Under the pieces are notes generated by a model, which was given only the letters and a program-made list of their open reading frames with translations, searched no databases and was not told where the DNA came from. Positions 26,824 through 35,983 of a stretch of 64,000 nt of DNA are shown piece by piece. A program made the translations under genes and the position numbers. Origin of the DNA: Shewanella electrica (GTDB lineage Bacteria; Pseudomonadota; Gammaproteobacteria; Enterobacterales; Shewanellaceae); the NCBI RefSeq assembly GCF_022321485.1, contig NZ_JAKOGG010000013.1:37367-101366 (forward strand). The letters are read 5' to 3'. Every line of letters begins with the position of its first letter. The stretch's first letter is position 1.

Positions 26824-27017
26824 ATGTTTATTAATCTTATGTTTTTGAGAATCGTGAAGTAAAAACAAACTTTGGTCAAATATTAAACCTAAAAACGTTA
26901 TCCTAGGTGGAGAGTTAAGAACCCCTGCAAAGGATTACGAATGTAGCATTCAAATAAGAAAGCTTAAATTCCTAACCAATTGCTAGGTACACAGTCTGCT
27001 AAATGGCGAATACGGAT
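26824..27017 (-). ncRNA. Candidate AvcI-like antitoxin RNA / avcD leader
   Basis: About 190 bases between a candidate promoter and the avcD start, without a convincing coding frame. It can form a stem CCTA(GCAATTGG)TTAGG at 26971-26987. The position matches avcI of V. cholerae, an RNA encoded immediately upstream of avcD that restrains it. I cannot recognise the AvcI sequence, so this is inferred from position. Confidence 0.35.
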
Positions 27018-27045
27018 TATGTACAATATAGACAAGGGTAAGCAA
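27018..27045 (-). promoter_or_regulatory. Candidate promoter upstream of avcD
   Basis: On the minus strand: TTGCTT (27045-27040), 16-base spacer, TACATA (27023-27018). Confidence 0.45.
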
Positions 27046-27127
27046 AATCGGCCCATAGGTTTCAGTAACTAATCGCTCAATGCTTTATCTAAACAACAAG
27101 CCTTCAGGCCATAACCTCCAATCAAAC

Positions 27128-27147
27128 GGTTACTAAAAGGGTTACTA
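27128..27147 (+). repeat. Paired GGTTACTA arm-site motifs at the right end of the island
   Basis: GGTTACTA at 27128-27135 and 27140-27147, with the same 12-bp period and orientation as the pair at 8606-8625; the 21-base segments 8605-8625 and 27127-27147 differ at one position. The second copy extends into GGTTACTAACC, a near-palindrome. Confidence 0.65.
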
Positions 27148-27217
27148 ACCTTATCACCTACATCATAAATTCTCGGTAATATACTGAATTAAAATACTTT
27201 ATCTATTTTAATCAACA

Positions 27218-27238
27218 AGCAGATCCAAAACGTCGAGT
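27218..27238 (+). repeat. attR: second copy of the 21-bp yicC attachment core
   Basis: Identical to 8475-8495. It is followed by TAA, the likely original yicC stop codon, and by the displaced native terminator. Confidence 0.9.
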
Positions 27239-27247
27239 AAAAATAAC

Positions 27248-27280
27248 AAGGCACAGCTGCTGTGGTTGTGCCTTATTGTT
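27248..27280 (+). terminator. Displaced native terminator of yicC
   Basis: AAGGCACA (27248-27255) and TGTGCCTT (27267-27274) with ATTGTTTG following. It begins 9 bp after the orphaned yicC stop, as expected for the gene's original terminator before island insertion. Confidence 0.6.
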
Positions 27281-27284
27281 TGAC

Positions 27285-27474
27285 CGCTTTTACAATCGCT
27301 CTCGGCGGTTTTACCGTCATGGCAGCCCCAACAGTATTTACCGCTGTTGTGGTCTTTTAAGGTGAAGTTATAACGTTGAGGTTCAAATAGCCCCTTGCCC
27401 GCTTCGGTGCTGTGGCAATCATTACAGGTATAGCAACCTGCGCGGGCGTTGAGAACGAGAGTGCTGCTGCAGGA
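27285..27474 (-). pseudogene. Decayed fragment of a multihaem c-type cytochrome
   Basis: The minus strand reads GCYTCNDCHSTEAGKGLF, then KYCWGCHDGKTAESDC, then KSGQ. CNDCH and CWGCH are intact haem-attachment motifs, the latter with the CWGCHxGKxA look of c7-like cytochromes. The expected third motif C-K-S-C-H reads C-K-S-G-Q, two substitutions. No start codon or signal peptide remains: a stop lies upstream at 27475-27477. Clearly a remnant; typical of genera rich in respiratory cytochromes such as Shewanella. Confidence 0.7.
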
Positions 27475-27503
27475 TTAAGACTGTCAATTTCATCATCCGC
27501 TAA

Positions 27504-27680
27504 AAACCAGTACCACTACAGATGGTATTTCCTGCGTCGCTACAGAAGATCCATGAAACCACGCAACAACTGATCCACGAAGCATTGATACTTACTAATA
27601 ATAATCAAAACGCTGCATCCAAATTACTGGGGATAACCCAAAGCAGTCTAAACCGTCCCCTGAGCAATGCTAAAGACTAA
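27504..27680 (+). pseudogene. C-terminal remnant with Fis-type helix-turn-helix
   Basis: The open stretch ends ALILTNNNQNAASKLLGITQ then SSLNRPLSNAKD and a stop at 27678. This matches the C-terminal Fis-like DNA-binding helix-turn-helix of sigma-54 activators (tNNNQ-x-AA-x-LLGI-x-xxxL-x-R). The frame is closed by TAA at 27501, so the AAA+ and sensor parts are missing; a proline in the recognition helix also suggests decay. Confidence 0.55.
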
Positions 27681-27727
27681 CGGGACAACAAAAGGTGGGG
27701 AGTACTCGGGATGGTACAAATTACATC

Positions 27728-27787
27728 GCTCGTAGCTCGTAGCTCGTAGCTCGTAGCTCGTAGCTCGTAGCTCGTAGCTCGTAGCTC
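27728..27787 (+). repeat. 7-bp tandem repeat, GCTCGTA x 8.6
   Basis: Eight perfect copies of GCTCGTA (27728-27783) plus GCTC. It lies just before the alpha operon terminator and outside any gene. Confidence 0.95.
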
Positions 27788-27801
27788 AGCAGATTTTAGG
27801 C

Positions 27802-27830
27802 AAAAAAAAGCCGGGCCTAAGCCCGGCTTT
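27802..27830 (-). terminator. Terminator of the alpha (rpsM-rplQ) operon
   Basis: Stem AGCCGGGC (27809-27816) / GCCCGGCT (27821-27828) with seven T residues following on the minus strand. Confidence 0.9.
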
Positions 27831-27848
27831 TAGTATCTCCTAAGGAGA

Positions 27849-28247
27849 TTATTCTGCAGCTGCTTCAGCGTCAACGGCTTCAGCAGTTTCTGGGCGACCA
27901 ACCAGCTCAATGTATGCCATTGGAGCTTTGTCACCAGCACGCAGACCACATTTCAGGATGCGGGTGTAACCACCTGCACGTTCCTGATAGCGTGGACCCA
28001 ATTCGGTAAACAGTTTACCTACGACTTCTTGGTCGCGGGTACGTGCAAATGCCAAACGGCGATTTGCTACGCTGTCACTCTTAGCGAGTGTAATCAGGGG
28101 CTCAACTACGCGACGCAGTTCTTTAGCCTTCACAACGGTCGTCTTGATGATTTCGTGACGAACCAGTGAGCTTGCCATGTTACGGAACATAGCTTGGCGA
28201 TGACTGCTGTTGCGGTTAAGTTGACGACCACTCTTACGATGGCGCAT
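27849..28247 (-). CDS. rplQ: Large subunit ribosomal protein bL17
   Basis: 132 residues beginning [17 protein letters not shown], the bL17 signature. It has an acidic, alanine-rich tail ([13 protein letters not shown]) slightly longer than in E. coli. bL17 binds 23S rRNA near the exit tunnel. Last gene of the alpha operon, 40 bp after rpoA and followed by a strong terminator. Confidence 0.98.
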   Translation of the reverse strand: MRHRKSGRQLNRNSSHRQAMFRNMASSLVRHEIIKTTVVKAKELRRVVEPLITLAKSDSVANRRLAFARTRDQEVVGKLFTELGPRYQERAGGYTRILKCGLRAGDKAPMAYIELVGRPETAEAVDAEAAAE

Positions 28248-28287
28248 GACTTAATCCTTATAACCTGTATCTGTACAAACCTGGGAC

Positions 28288-29277
28288 TTACAGGTCGTCT
28301 GCCAAACTAGCTGGAGGCCAGTTTTCCAGACGCATACCTAACGACAGTCCGCGAGATGCCAGCACGTCTTTGATCTCTGTAAGAGATTTCTTACCGAGGT
28401 TAGGCGTTTTGAGCAGCTCAACTTCAGTGCGTTGTACCAGATCACCGATGTAATGAATCGCTTCGGCCTTCAAACAGTTGGCCGAACGTACAGTTAGCTC
28501 TAAATCGTCGACAGGACGCAGCAGTATCGGATCGAACTCAGGCTTCTCTTCTTTCTTCTCTGGCTCGGTCACATCGCGCAGTTCAACGAAGGCATCCAAC
28601 TGCTCAGCTAAAATTGTAGCTGAACGACGGATAGCTTCCTCTGGGTCGATAGTGCCGTTAGTGGTCATATCAATGACCAACTTGTCCAAATCAGTACGCT
28701 GTTCTACACGCGCAGCTTCTACATTGTAGGCGATGCGCACAACAGGTGAAAATGAAGCGTCAACCAGCAGACGGCCAATTGGACGATCGTCTTCTTCAGT
28801 TTGAGCACGAGCTGAAGCCGGTACGTAACCGCGGCCACGTTCAACACGAATACGCATGCTGATGTCGTGGTTACCAGTCAAATGACAGATCACGTGTTCC
28901 GGATTCGCGATGGTAACATCACCATCGTGGGTAATATCTGCTGCGGTGACAGGGCCTGCGCCGGACTTGCTCAAAGTGAGCAAAGCCTCATCTTTCCCCT
29001 CGAGAATTACCGCTAACCCTTTCAGGTTAAGTAAAATCTCGAGAATATCTTCTTGTACGCCTTCCTTACTGCTGTATTCGTGCAGTACACCGTCGATCTC
29101 GACTTCGGTAACCGCGCAGCCGGGCATAGACGACAATAGGATGCGACGCAACGCGTTACCTAATGTATGACCGAAACCACGTTCGAGTGGCTCAAGTACT
29201 ACCTTGGCACGAGTTGGGTTAACCTGCTCGATATCTACGAGACGCGGTTTAAGAAATTCTGTAACAGAACCCTGCAT
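28288..29277 (-). CDS. rpoA: DNA-directed RNA polymerase alpha subunit
   Basis: 329 residues, the same length as in E. coli. The N-terminal domain ([20 protein letters not shown]) forms the dimer that nucleates assembly with beta and beta'; the C-terminal domain ([35 protein letters not shown]) contacts UP elements and activators and keeps the arginine and lysine contact region. Between rpsD and rplQ in the usual alpha operon order. Confidence 0.99.
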   Translation of the reverse strand: MQGSVTEFLKPRLVDIEQVNPTRAKVVLEPLERGFGHTLGNALRRILLSSMPGCAVTEVEIDGVLHEYSSKEGVQEDILEILLNLKGLAVILEGKDEALLTLSKSGAGPVTAADITHDGDVTIANPEHVICHLTGNHDISMRIRVERGRGYVPASARAQTEEDDRPIGRLLVDASFSPVVRIAYNVEAARVEQRTDLDKLVIDMTTNGTIDPEEAIRRSATILAEQLDAFVELRDVTEPEKKEEKPEFDPILLRPVDDLELTVRSANCLKAEAIHYIGDLVQRTEVELLKTPNLGKKSLTEIKDVLASRGLSLGMRLENWPPASLADDL

Positions 29278-29301
29278 TGTGTCCTCTCTTGTTAGTTAGC
29301 C

Positions 29302-29922
29302 TTACTTAGAGTAAAGCTCGACGATCAGCTGTTCGTTAATTTCCGCAGACAAATCGCTACGTTCTGGCAGGCGCTTGAATTGGCCTTCCATCTTAGCGGC
29401 GTCAACTTCAACCCAAGTAGGCTTTTCGCGCTGACCAGCCACTTCCAGTGCAGCTTTAATACGAGCTTGCTTCTGTGACTTTTCACGAATGCTTACAACA
29501 TCATTCACAGAAATTGCAAATGAAGGGATATTAACAACACGACCGTTCACCATAATTGACTTATGGCTAACCAGCTGACGTGCTTCGGCACGAGTTGCAC
29601 CAAAACCCATACGATAAACTACGTTATCCAGACGGGTTTCCAAAAGTTGCAACAGGTTTTCACCAGTGTTGCCTTTCAGACGTGCAGCCTCTTTGTAGTA
29701 GTTACGGAATTGTTTTTCCAACACACCGTAAATACGACGAACTTTTTGTTTCTCACGCAGCTGCAAACCATAATCAGACAGACGTGGCTTACGAGCGCCA
29801 TGCTGTCCAGGTGCTGTTTCCAGCTTACACTTCGAATCGATTGCTCTCACACCGCTTTTCAGGAAAAGGTCTGTACCTTCCCGACGGCTGAGCTTGAGCT
29901 TGGGACCCAAGTATCTTGCCAT
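29302..29922 (-). CDS. rpsD: Small subunit ribosomal protein uS4
   Basis: 206 residues ([19 protein letters not shown]), with the S4 RNA-binding domain around 95-155 ([20 protein letters not shown]). uS4 is a primary 16S rRNA binder and, in E. coli, the translational repressor of this operon. Located between rpsK and rpoA. Confidence 0.98.
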   Translation of the reverse strand: MARYLGPKLKLSRREGTDLFLKSGVRAIDSKCKLETAPGQHGARKPRLSDYGLQLREKQKVRRIYGVLEKQFRNYYKEAARLKGNTGENLLQLLETRLDNVVYRMGFGATRAEARQLVSHKSIMVNGRVVNIPSFAISVNDVVSIREKSQKQARIKAALEVAGQREKPTWVEVDAAKMEGQFKRLPERSDLSAEINEQLIVELYSK

Positions 29923-29956
29923 GATCTTTCTCCAACTTTCCTATGAAATCGCCAGA

Positions 29957-30349
29957 CTATACGCGGCGTTTTTTAGGAGGACGACAACCGTTATGTGGGA
30001 TAGGCGTCACATCGGTAATGTTGGTAATTTTATAACCAACAGCGTTCAGCGCACGAATGGCTGATTCACGACCTGGACCTGGACCCTTCACGAAAACTTC
30101 AAGGTTTTTAACACCATAATCCTGAGCAGCAACACCTGCACGCTCAGCAGCAACCTGGGCTGCGAATGGAGTAGATTTACGTGAACCACGGAAACCTGAA
30201 CCACCTGCTGTTGCCCAAGACAAGGCGTTACCCTGACGATCAGTGATAGTAACGATTGTATTGTTGAAAGAAGCATGGATATGGGCCATGCCATCCGCAA
30301 CCTGTTTACGTACGCGCTTACGCGGAGAACGTGACGGAACTTTAGCCAT
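29957..30349 (-). CDS. rpsK: Small subunit ribosomal protein uS11
   Basis: 130 residues with the family core [19 protein letters not shown] and the C-terminus [15 protein letters not shown]. Part of the 30S platform near the mRNA exit. Second gene of the alpha operon. Confidence 0.98.
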   Translation of the reverse strand: MAKVPSRSPRKRVRKQVADGMAHIHASFNNTIVTITDRQGNALSWATAGGSGFRGSRKSTPFAAQVAAERAGVAAQDYGVKNLEVFVKGPGPGRESAIRALNAVGYKITNITDVTPIPHNGCRPPKKRRV

Positions 30350-30363
30350 TGTCTACCTTCCCG

Positions 30364-30720
30364 TTACTTCTTGATTGGTTTACGTGGACCTTTGCGAGTA
30401 CGCGCATTGGTCTTAGTACGTTGCCCACGGAGGGGCAGGCTACGACGATGACGAAGACCACGATAACAACCAAGGTCCATAAGACGCTTGATGTTCATAG
30501 AAACTTCGCGGCGCAAGTCACCTTCTACGGTGTATTTGGCAACTTCTTCGCGTAGGGTATCGATTTGAGCGTCGCTCAATTCTCTGATCTTTGCATCTTC
30601 AGCAATAGAAGTAGCAGCGCAAATTGCTTTAGCGCGGGTACGACCGATGCCATAGATTGCAGTCAATGCGATGACTGCGTGCTTCTGATCAGGAATGTTA
30701 ATGCCAGCGATACGGGCCAC
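30364..30720 (-). CDS. rpsM: Small subunit ribosomal protein uS13
   Basis: 118 residues: [20 protein letters not shown] and the C-terminal basic tail [20 protein letters not shown], which reaches the P-site tRNA. uS13 sits in the 30S head and contacts the 50S. First gene of the alpha operon; a 115-bp gap with a hairpin separates it from rpmJ. Confidence 0.98.
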   Translation of the reverse strand: MARIAGINIPDQKHAVIALTAIYGIGRTRAKAICAATSIAEDAKIRELSDAQIDTLREEVAKYTVEGDLRREVSMNIKRLMDLGCYRGLRHRRSLPLRGQRTKTNARTRKGPRKPIKK

Positions 30721-30804
30721 TATGCACTCCTTAAGTTAAAGGCCATCTGTGAAAAGCCCGATAGGATACTCAACAGATGACGGGTTTGCAAATATATTTT
30801 AAGT

Positions 30805-30827
30805 GGCCAGTTCAAACTGAACTGGCC
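30805..30827. promoter_or_regulatory. Stem-loop between rpmJ and rpsM
   Basis: GGCCAGTTC (30805-30813) and GAACTGGCC (30819-30827) form a perfect 9-bp stem without a clear T tract on the minus strand. It may be a processing site or part of the uS4 regulatory leader of rpsM. Confidence 0.45.
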
Positions 30828-30835
30828 GAGTCTTT

Positions 30836-30949
30836 TTAGCCTTGACGCTGCTTGTGTTTAGGTTCAACACAAATCACGCGTACAACGCCAGCACGCTTGA
30901 CGATCTTGCAGTTACGGCAGATCTTCTTCACGGAAGCTCGAACTTTCAT
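30836..30949 (-). CDS. rpmJ: Large subunit ribosomal protein bL36
   Basis: A 37-codon gene below usual ORF-length cut-offs. It reads [20 protein letters not shown] and onward to KHKQRQG. The zinc ligands CxxC (Cys11, Cys14), Cys27 and His32 are all present, so this is the zinc-containing C+ form. Starts 23 bp after secY's stop, the conserved position at the end of the spc operon. Confidence 0.97.
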   Translation of the reverse strand: MKVRASVKKICRNCKIVKRAGVVRVICVEPKHKQRQG

Positions 30950-30972
30950 TTCATCACTCCGTAAGCTAATGC

Positions 30973-32313
30973 TTAGCGGCCAAAGCGATCTAAATTCGCT
31001 TTACCAACTAGATTAGCTTTCTTCATCACAGACTCATATTGATGAGACATCAAATGGGTCTGAACCTGAGCCATGAAGTCCATGATCACTACCACCATAA
31101 TGAGAAGTGAAGTACCACCGAAGTAGAACTGCACTTTCCAGGCGATTAACATGAACTCCGGAATTAAGCAGATAAAGGTAATGTACAAAGCACCTGCCAA
31201 TGTCAGGCGAGTCATTACTTTATCAATGTAACGCGAAGTTTGTTCGCCGGGACGAATCCCTGGAATGAACGCACCGCTCTTCTTCAAGTTATCAGCTGTT
31301 TCACGTGGGTTGAAAACCAACGCAGTATAGAAGAAACAGAAGAAGATAATTGCTGCAGCATAAAGCAACGAATACAGCGGTTGGCCTGGCGATACAGCAA
31401 CTGAAAAGTCACTCAGCCAAGACAATGCTGGGTTCTGACCGAACCACTGAGCTAATGTCCCAGGGAACAGAATAATACTTGATGCAAAAATTGGTGGAAT
31501 AACACCCGCCATATTCACTTTCAACGGTAAGTGAGTAGATTGCGCGGCAAACACCTTGCGGCCTTGCTGACGCTTAGCGTAGTTAACGACGATACGACGT
31601 TGACCACGTTCTACAAACACGACGAAGTAAGTAACGGCAAATACAATTACACCGATCAACAACAACACTAATACGTTCAAGTTGCCTTGACGCGCTTGCT
31701 CTGCAGTGTGTCCAATCGCTTGCGGGAGCCCTGCAACAATACCGGCAAAAATCAGAATAGAGATACCGTTGCCGATACCACGCTCGGTGATTTGTTCACC
31801 AAGCCACATCAGGAACATAGTCCCTGTGACCAAACTGATTACCGCTACCACATAAAACCCAACACCTGGATTTACCACCAACCCTGGGATCAGAGATGGA
31901 AGGCCTGTAGCAATACCGATAGATTGTACAGTTGCCAGCACTAAGGTGCCCCAACGAGTATATTGACTGATTTTCTTACGTCCGGACTCGCCTTCTTTTT
32001 TCAATTCAGCGAGCGACGGATGTACCACAGTCAACAACTGCATAATGATAGATGCCGAAATATACGGCATGATACCCAATGCAAAAATTGAGGCACGCGA
32101 GAGGGCACCACCCGAGAACATGTTAAACATGCCGAGGATGGTACCTTTTTGCTGAGCGAACATCTGAGCTAATACAGCAGCGTCAATACCAGGAATTGGC
32201 ACAAAGGAACCTGCACGGAACACAATAATTGCACCAATCACGAACAACAAGCGAGCTTTCAGTTCTGAAAGTCCACCTTTCGCGCTTTTTAAATCAAGTC
32301 CTGGTTTTGCCAT
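30973..32313 (-). CDS. secY: Protein translocase subunit SecY
   Basis: 446 residues from ATG 32313, with GAGGAATAAT upstream; an upstream in-frame ATG at 32367 overlaps rplO and lacks similarity. Ten membrane segments can be traced, with the plug region near IPGIDAAV and the cytoplasmic loop [18 protein letters not shown] that contacts SecA and the ribosome. Channel of the Sec translocon in the inner membrane; its partner SecE is encoded at 57922. In the spc operon after rplO. Confidence 0.98.
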   Translation of the reverse strand: MAKPGLDLKSAKGGLSELKARLLFVIGAIIVFRAGSFVPIPGIDAAVLAQMFAQQKGTILGMFNMFSGGALSRASIFALGIMPYISASIIMQLLTVVHPSLAELKKEGESGRKKISQYTRWGTLVLATVQSIGIATGLPSLIPGLVVNPGVGFYVVAVISLVTGTMFLMWLGEQITERGIGNGISILIFAGIVAGLPQAIGHTAEQARQGNLNVLVLLLIGVIVFAVTYFVVFVERGQRRIVVNYAKRQQGRKVFAAQSTHLPLKVNMAGVIPPIFASSIILFPGTLAQWFGQNPALSWLSDFSVAVSPGQPLYSLLYAAAIIFFCFFYTALVFNPRETADNLKKSGAFIPGIRPGEQTSRYIDKVMTRLTLAGALYITFICLIPEFMLIAWKVQFYFGGTSLLIMVVVIMDFMAQVQTHLMSHQYESVMKKANLVGKANLDRFGR

Positions 32314-32320
32314 CGACGTA

Positions 32321-32755
32321 TTATTCCTCGATCTTTCCGCCGGCAGCTTCAATAGCTGCACGTGCACCTTTGGTTACCTTCAAACCGCGAACGGTTACTG
32401 GGCGCTCAATGGTACCTGAAAGAACGATTTTCGCAAACTGGATGTTGCGAGTAATGAGATTCGCATCTTTCAGTGCGTTCAAGTCGACAACATCACCGTT
32501 AACTTTTGCCAGCTCGCCGATGCGAACTTCAGCAGTTACCATCGCGATACGCGAGGTGAAACCAAACTTAGGCAAACGAATTTTCAGTGGCATTTGGCCG
32601 CCTTCGAAGCCAACGCGAACACCGCCGCCGCTACGAGACTTCTGACCTTTGTGACCACGACCTGCGGTTTTACCCAGGCCAGAGCCGATACCACGGCCTA
32701 CACGCTTGCCAGCTGGTTTAGAACCTGCTGCTGGAGATAAAGTATTCAGACGCAT
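32321..32755 (-). CDS. rplO: Large subunit ribosomal protein uL15
   Basis: 144 residues, [20 protein letters not shown] then the glycine-rich [20 protein letters not shown] extension that threads into 23S rRNA. Seven base pairs before secY, three after rpmD. Confidence 0.98.
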   Translation of the reverse strand: MRLNTLSPAAGSKPAGKRVGRGIGSGLGKTAGRGHKGQKSRSGGGVRVGFEGGQMPLKIRLPKFGFTSRIAMVTAEVRIGELAKVNGDVVDLNALKDANLITRNIQFAKIVLSGTIERPVTVRGLKVTKGARAAIEAAGGKIEE

Positions 32756-32758
32756 TGA

Positions 32759-32941
32759 TTAGTCCTCCACCTTTACCATGTAGTAGACCTTATTGACCAT
32801 ACCGCGAACAGAAGGAGTATCTTCCAGTTCAACAGTGTGACCAATACGACGCAGACCTAAGCCAGTTAAAGTGGCGCGGTGCTTCGGCAAACGACCGATT
32901 GCACTTTTAGTCTGTGTAACTTTGATTGTTTTAGTAGCCAT
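32759..32941 (-). CDS. rpmD: Large subunit ribosomal protein uL30
   Basis: 60 residues ([20 protein letters not shown], then [15 protein letters not shown]), the short bacterial uL30. Tightly packed between rpsE and rplO. Confidence 0.97.
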   Translation of the reverse strand: MATKTIKVTQTKSAIGRLPKHRATLTGLGLRRIGHTVELEDTPSVRGMVNKVYYMVKVED

Positions 32942-32947
32942 GGTGCA

Positions 32948-33451
32948 TTACCCCCGAATTTCGTCAACATTCAGGCCACGCTTAGCTGCGATTTGCGCTG
33001 GTGATTTCATATGAACCAGAGCGTCAACAGTTGCACGTACGATGTTGATCGGGTTAGTAGAACCGTATGCTTTTGACAGAACGTTATGAACGCCTGCTAC
33101 TTCCAATACGGCACGCATTGCGCCACCGGCGATAATACCGGTACCTTCAGATGCTGGCTGCATATATACGCGAGAACCTGAGTGGCGACCCTTAACAGGG
33201 TGATGCAATGTACCTTCGTTCAGCTGAACAGTAACCATGCTGCGACGTGCTTTTTCCATAGCCTTTTGAATAGCTGCTGGAACTTCACGTGCTTTACCGT
33301 AGCCGTAGCCAATCTTACCGTTACCGTCACCAACTACTGTCAGAGCGGTAAAGCTGAAGATGCGACCACCTTTAACTACTTTAGATACACGGTTAACTGC
33401 AATCAGCTTCTCTTGCAGATCATCTTTCTGCTGAGTTTCTACTTTAGCCAT
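32948..33451 (-). CDS. rpsE: Small subunit ribosomal protein uS5
   Basis: 167 residues with the double-stranded RNA-binding S5 domain ([20 protein letters not shown]) and the C-terminal domain with [15 protein letters not shown]. Involved in decoding fidelity and mRNA unwinding at the entry tunnel. Confidence 0.98.
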   Translation of the reverse strand: MAKVETQQKDDLQEKLIAVNRVSKVVKGGRIFSFTALTVVGDGNGKIGYGYGKAREVPAAIQKAMEKARRSMVTVQLNEGTLHHPVKGRHSGSRVYMQPASEGTGIIAGGAMRAVLEVAGVHNVLSKAYGSTNPINIVRATVDALVHMKSPAQIAAKRGLNVDEIRG

Positions 33452-33463
33452 TGTATAAACCCC

Positions 33464-33814
33464 TTAGAACTGCAGACCAGCTTCACGTGCAGCAGCTGCT
33501 AATGCAGCCACACGACCGTGATACTTGAAACCAGAACGATCGAATGCCACAACGGTGACACCTTTTTCGATCGCGCGCTCAGCAATAGCTTTACCTACTG
33601 CTTTAGCCGCATCGACGTTGCCGGTGTATTTCAGCGCACCTTTTACCGCACTTTCTACGGTAGAAGCGGCTGCGACAACCTGAGCTTCAGGGTTGATCAC
33701 CTGAGCGTAAATGTGACGCGGTGTACGATGTACAACCAGACGATTAACGCCCAGCTCTTGGATCTTCTTGCGGGTGCGAGTCGCACGGCGCAAGCGAGAA
33801 GTTTTCTTATCCAT
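33464..33814 (-). CDS. rplR: Large subunit ribosomal protein uL18
   Basis: 116 residues ([35 protein letters not shown]), the 5S rRNA-binding protein of the central protuberance. Between rplF and rpsE. Confidence 0.98.
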   Translation of the reverse strand: MDKKTSRLRRATRTRKKIQELGVNRLVVHRTPRHIYAQVINPEAQVVAAASTVESAVKGALKYTGNVDAAKAVGKAIAERAIEKGVTVVAFDRSGFKYHGRVAALAAAAREAGLQF

Positions 33815-33825
33815 ATCGCGTTACC

Positions 33826-34359
33826 TTACTTCTTCTTAGCCTCTTTACGGCGTACATTTTCGTCTTCATAGCGAACACCTTTACCTTTGTAAGGCTCTGG
33901 TGGACGATAGCCACGAATGTCTGCCGCAACCTGACCAACTAATTCTTTATCGATACTTTTCAGTACGATGTCAGTTTGGCTTGGGCATTCAGCTGTAACG
34001 CCTGCTGGTAACTTGTGTACCAGAGGATGAGAGAAACCGAGGGTCAAATCCAAGTCGCTACCAGCAACTTTGGCACGATAACCCACACCTACAAGTTTCA
34101 ATTTCTTTTCGAAACCTTGAGAAACACCAACAACCATGTTGTTGACTAAAGCACGAGCAGTACCTGCTTGGGCCCAAGCGTTAACAACGCCTTCAACTGG
34201 ACCGAAAGTGATGTGTTCACCTTCTACAGCTACTTTAACTGCGCTGTTGATTTCTCGAGTCAGACTGCCTTTAGCACCTTTGATGGTGATAGTCTGATCT
34301 TTCAAGGTAACCTCTACGCCAGCAGGAATAGAGACTGGTGCTTTTGCTACACGAGACAT
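33826..34359 (-). CDS. rplF: Large subunit ribosomal protein uL6
   Basis: 177 residues with two repeated L6 folds and the C-terminal signature [16 protein letters not shown]. Located near the sarcin-ricin loop and the factor-binding site. Confidence 0.98.
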   Translation of the reverse strand: MSRVAKAPVSIPAGVEVTLKDQTITIKGAKGSLTREINSAVKVAVEGEHITFGPVEGVVNAWAQAGTARALVNNMVVGVSQGFEKKLKLVGVGYRAKVAGSDLDLTLGFSHPLVHKLPAGVTAECPSQTDIVLKSIDKELVGQVAADIRGYRPPEPYKGKGVRYEDENVRRKEAKKK

Positions 34360-34369
34360 TCCTAGCTCC

Positions 34370-34765
34370 TTACGCTACGTAGCAGATAACCTCACCACCC
34401 ATGCCTGCAAGGCGGGCGGCACGATCAGTCATCAGGCCTTTAGATGTGGACACAATTGCGACACCCAGTCCGCCCATCACTTTTGGCAGTTCGTCTTTAC
34501 CTTTGTAAATACGAAGACCAGGACGGCTTACGCGCTGGATAGTCTCAACAACAGGGTTGCCCTGGAAATACTTCAAAGTAATTTCCAGTTCTGGCTTAGA
34601 GCCTTCGTCTGCTACGGCGTAGTCAGTGATGTAACCTTCTTCCTTCAGAACTTTTGCAATTGCAACTTTCAGTTTGGCAGACGGCATCTTCACAGATACT
34701 TTGGCAGCAGCTTGGCCGTTACGGATACGTGTCAGCATATCCGCAATAGGATCTTGCATGCTCAT
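34370..34765 (-). CDS. rpsH: Small subunit ribosomal protein uS8
   Basis: 131 residues: [20 protein letters not shown] and the C-terminal [21 protein letters not shown] primary 16S rRNA binder that, in E. coli, represses the spc operon by binding a mimic site at the rplX-rplE region. Confidence 0.98.
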   Translation of the reverse strand: MSMQDPIADMLTRIRNGQAAAKVSVKMPSAKLKVAIAKVLKEEGYITDYAVADEGSKPELEITLKYFQGNPVVETIQRVSRPGLRIYKGKDELPKVMGGLGVAIVSTSKGLMTDRAARLAGMGGEVICYVA

Positions 34766-34789
34766 ATTAGCTTACTCCGTGACTAGGGC

Positions 34790-35095
34790 TTACCAGCTGG
34801 CCTTACGCAGACCAGGAACTTCACCACGCATGGTTGCTTCACGCAGCTTGATACGGCTCAGGCCGAACTTGCGCAGGAAACCATGTGGGCGACCAGTTTG
34901 ATTACAACGGTTGCGTTGACGCGCAGCGCTGGAATCACGTGGAAGCGCTTGAAGCTTCAGAACAGCATCCCAACGGTCTTCGTCAGAAGTCGCAGGGCTA
35001 GCGATCAGAACTTTCAGAGCTGCACGCTTTTCAGCGTACTGAGCCACGAGTTTTGCACGCTTTGCTTCACGTGCTTTCATTGATTGTTTTGCCAT
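34790..35095 (-). CDS. rpsN: Small subunit ribosomal protein uS14
   Basis: 101 residues from ATG 35095 ([17 protein letters not shown]). A frame open further upstream to 35281 runs through rplE in another frame and is not used. It has [19 protein letters not shown] and lacks the CxxC zinc pair, so this is the zinc-independent form. Confidence 0.98.
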   Translation of the reverse strand: MAKQSMKAREAKRAKLVAQYAEKRAALKVLIASPATSDEDRWDAVLKLQALPRDSSAARQRNRCNQTGRPHGFLRKFGLSRIKLREATMRGEVPGLRKASW

Positions 35096-35105
35096 TACGC
35101 TACCC

Positions 35106-35645
35106 TTATTTCTTGAATGGGAAGTTAAAAGCGTCCAACAGAGCACGACCTTCTTCGTCAGATTTCGCGGTAGTAGTGATAACAATATCCATACCACGAA
35201 TTTTATCGATTTTATCGTAATCGATTTCTGGGAAGATGATTTGCTCGCGTACGCCCATAGCGTAGTTGCCGCGACCATCAAAAGACTTAGCGCTTACGCC
35301 GCGGAAATCGCGGATACGTGGGATAGCGATATCAATCAAACGCTCAAAAAATTCCCACATACGTTCGCCACGCAGGGTCACTTTACAACCAATAGGGTAG
35401 CCTTCACGGATTTTGAAGCCTGCAACTGATTTACGAGCAACAGTTACAACAGGCTTTTGGCCAGCGATAGCAGTCATGTCACGGACAGCACTTTCCATGA
35501 CTTTTTTGTCTGCAACAGCTTCGCCCACACCCATGTTCAGGGTGATTTTTTCAATCCGAGGGACTTGCATGACACTGGTATAACCGAACTTTTTAGACAG
35601 TTCAGCAATCACAGTCTCTTTGTATTTATCATGCAGTTTCGCCAT
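35106..35645 (-). CDS. rplE: Large subunit ribosomal protein uL5
   Basis: 179 residues ([33 protein letters not shown]). Binds 5S rRNA and contacts the P-site tRNA and 30S head. 12 bp after rplX. Confidence 0.98.
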   Translation of the reverse strand: MAKLHDKYKETVIAELSKKFGYTSVMQVPRIEKITLNMGVGEAVADKKVMESAVRDMTAIAGQKPVVTVARKSVAGFKIREGYPIGCKVTLRGERMWEFFERLIDIAIPRIRDFRGVSAKSFDGRGNYAMGVREQIIFPEIDYDKIDKIRGMDIVITTTAKSDEEGRALLDAFNFPFKK

Positions 35646-35657
35646 CGTTTACTCCGA

Positions 35658-35972
35658 TTACTTAACGAGTTCACTGTTCGACTTGAAGAAACGAACTTTT
35701 TTGCCGTCTTCAATTCGGAAACCAACACGATCAGCCTTGCCAGAAGCAGGGTTGAAGATCGCAACATTTGATGCTTGGATAGGTGCTTCTTTGTCAATGA
35801 TGCCACCAGTAATGCCTAACTGTGGGTTAGGTTTTTGGTGTTTCTTAACAAGGTTTACACCTGCTACTACCAACTGGCCAGTAGATAAAACGTCGGTAAC
35901 TTTACCGCGCTTACCTTTGTCTTTACCAGTTAATACGATTACTTCGTCATCGCGACGGATTTTAGCTGCCAT
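35658..35972 (-). CDS. rplX: Large subunit ribosomal protein uL24
   Basis: 104 residues with a KOW motif at the start ([20 protein letters not shown]). An early-assembly protein for 50S at the tunnel exit. Second gene of the spc operon. Confidence 0.98.
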   Translation of the reverse strand: MAAKIRRDDEVIVLTGKDKGKRGKVTDVLSTGQLVVAGVNLVKKHQKPNPQLGITGGIIDKEAPIQASNVAIFNPASGKADRVGFRIEDGKKVRFFKSNSELVK

Positions 35973-35983
35973 TTTGAAGCTCC

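Larger units (their letters stand above)
8475..27238. mobile_element. yicC-integrated genomic island with mobility module and defence cargo
   Basis: About 18.7 kb bounded by 21-bp direct repeats that equal the end of yicC, with a tyrosine integrase facing inward from the left end and matching paired GGTTACTA motifs near both ends. The left 5 kb is a mobility/replication/regulation module on the plus strand; the right 13.5 kb is defence genes on the minus strand. There are no capsid, tail or conjugation genes, so it would have to move with a helper or by an unknown route. The 3' end of yicC is, from what is known, the insertion site of islands mobilised by SXT/R391 conjugative elements; whether this island belongs to that group cannot be decided here. 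Confidence 0.9.

Noticed and set aside
8475-27238. Prophage
   Set aside because: An integrase, AlpA-like and Gp2-like genes are present, but no capsid, portal, terminase, tail or lysis genes; the element is better called a genomic island or satellite-like element.
27728-27787. CRISPR array
   Set aside because: The repeat unit is only 7 bp with no spacers, and no cas genes are present.
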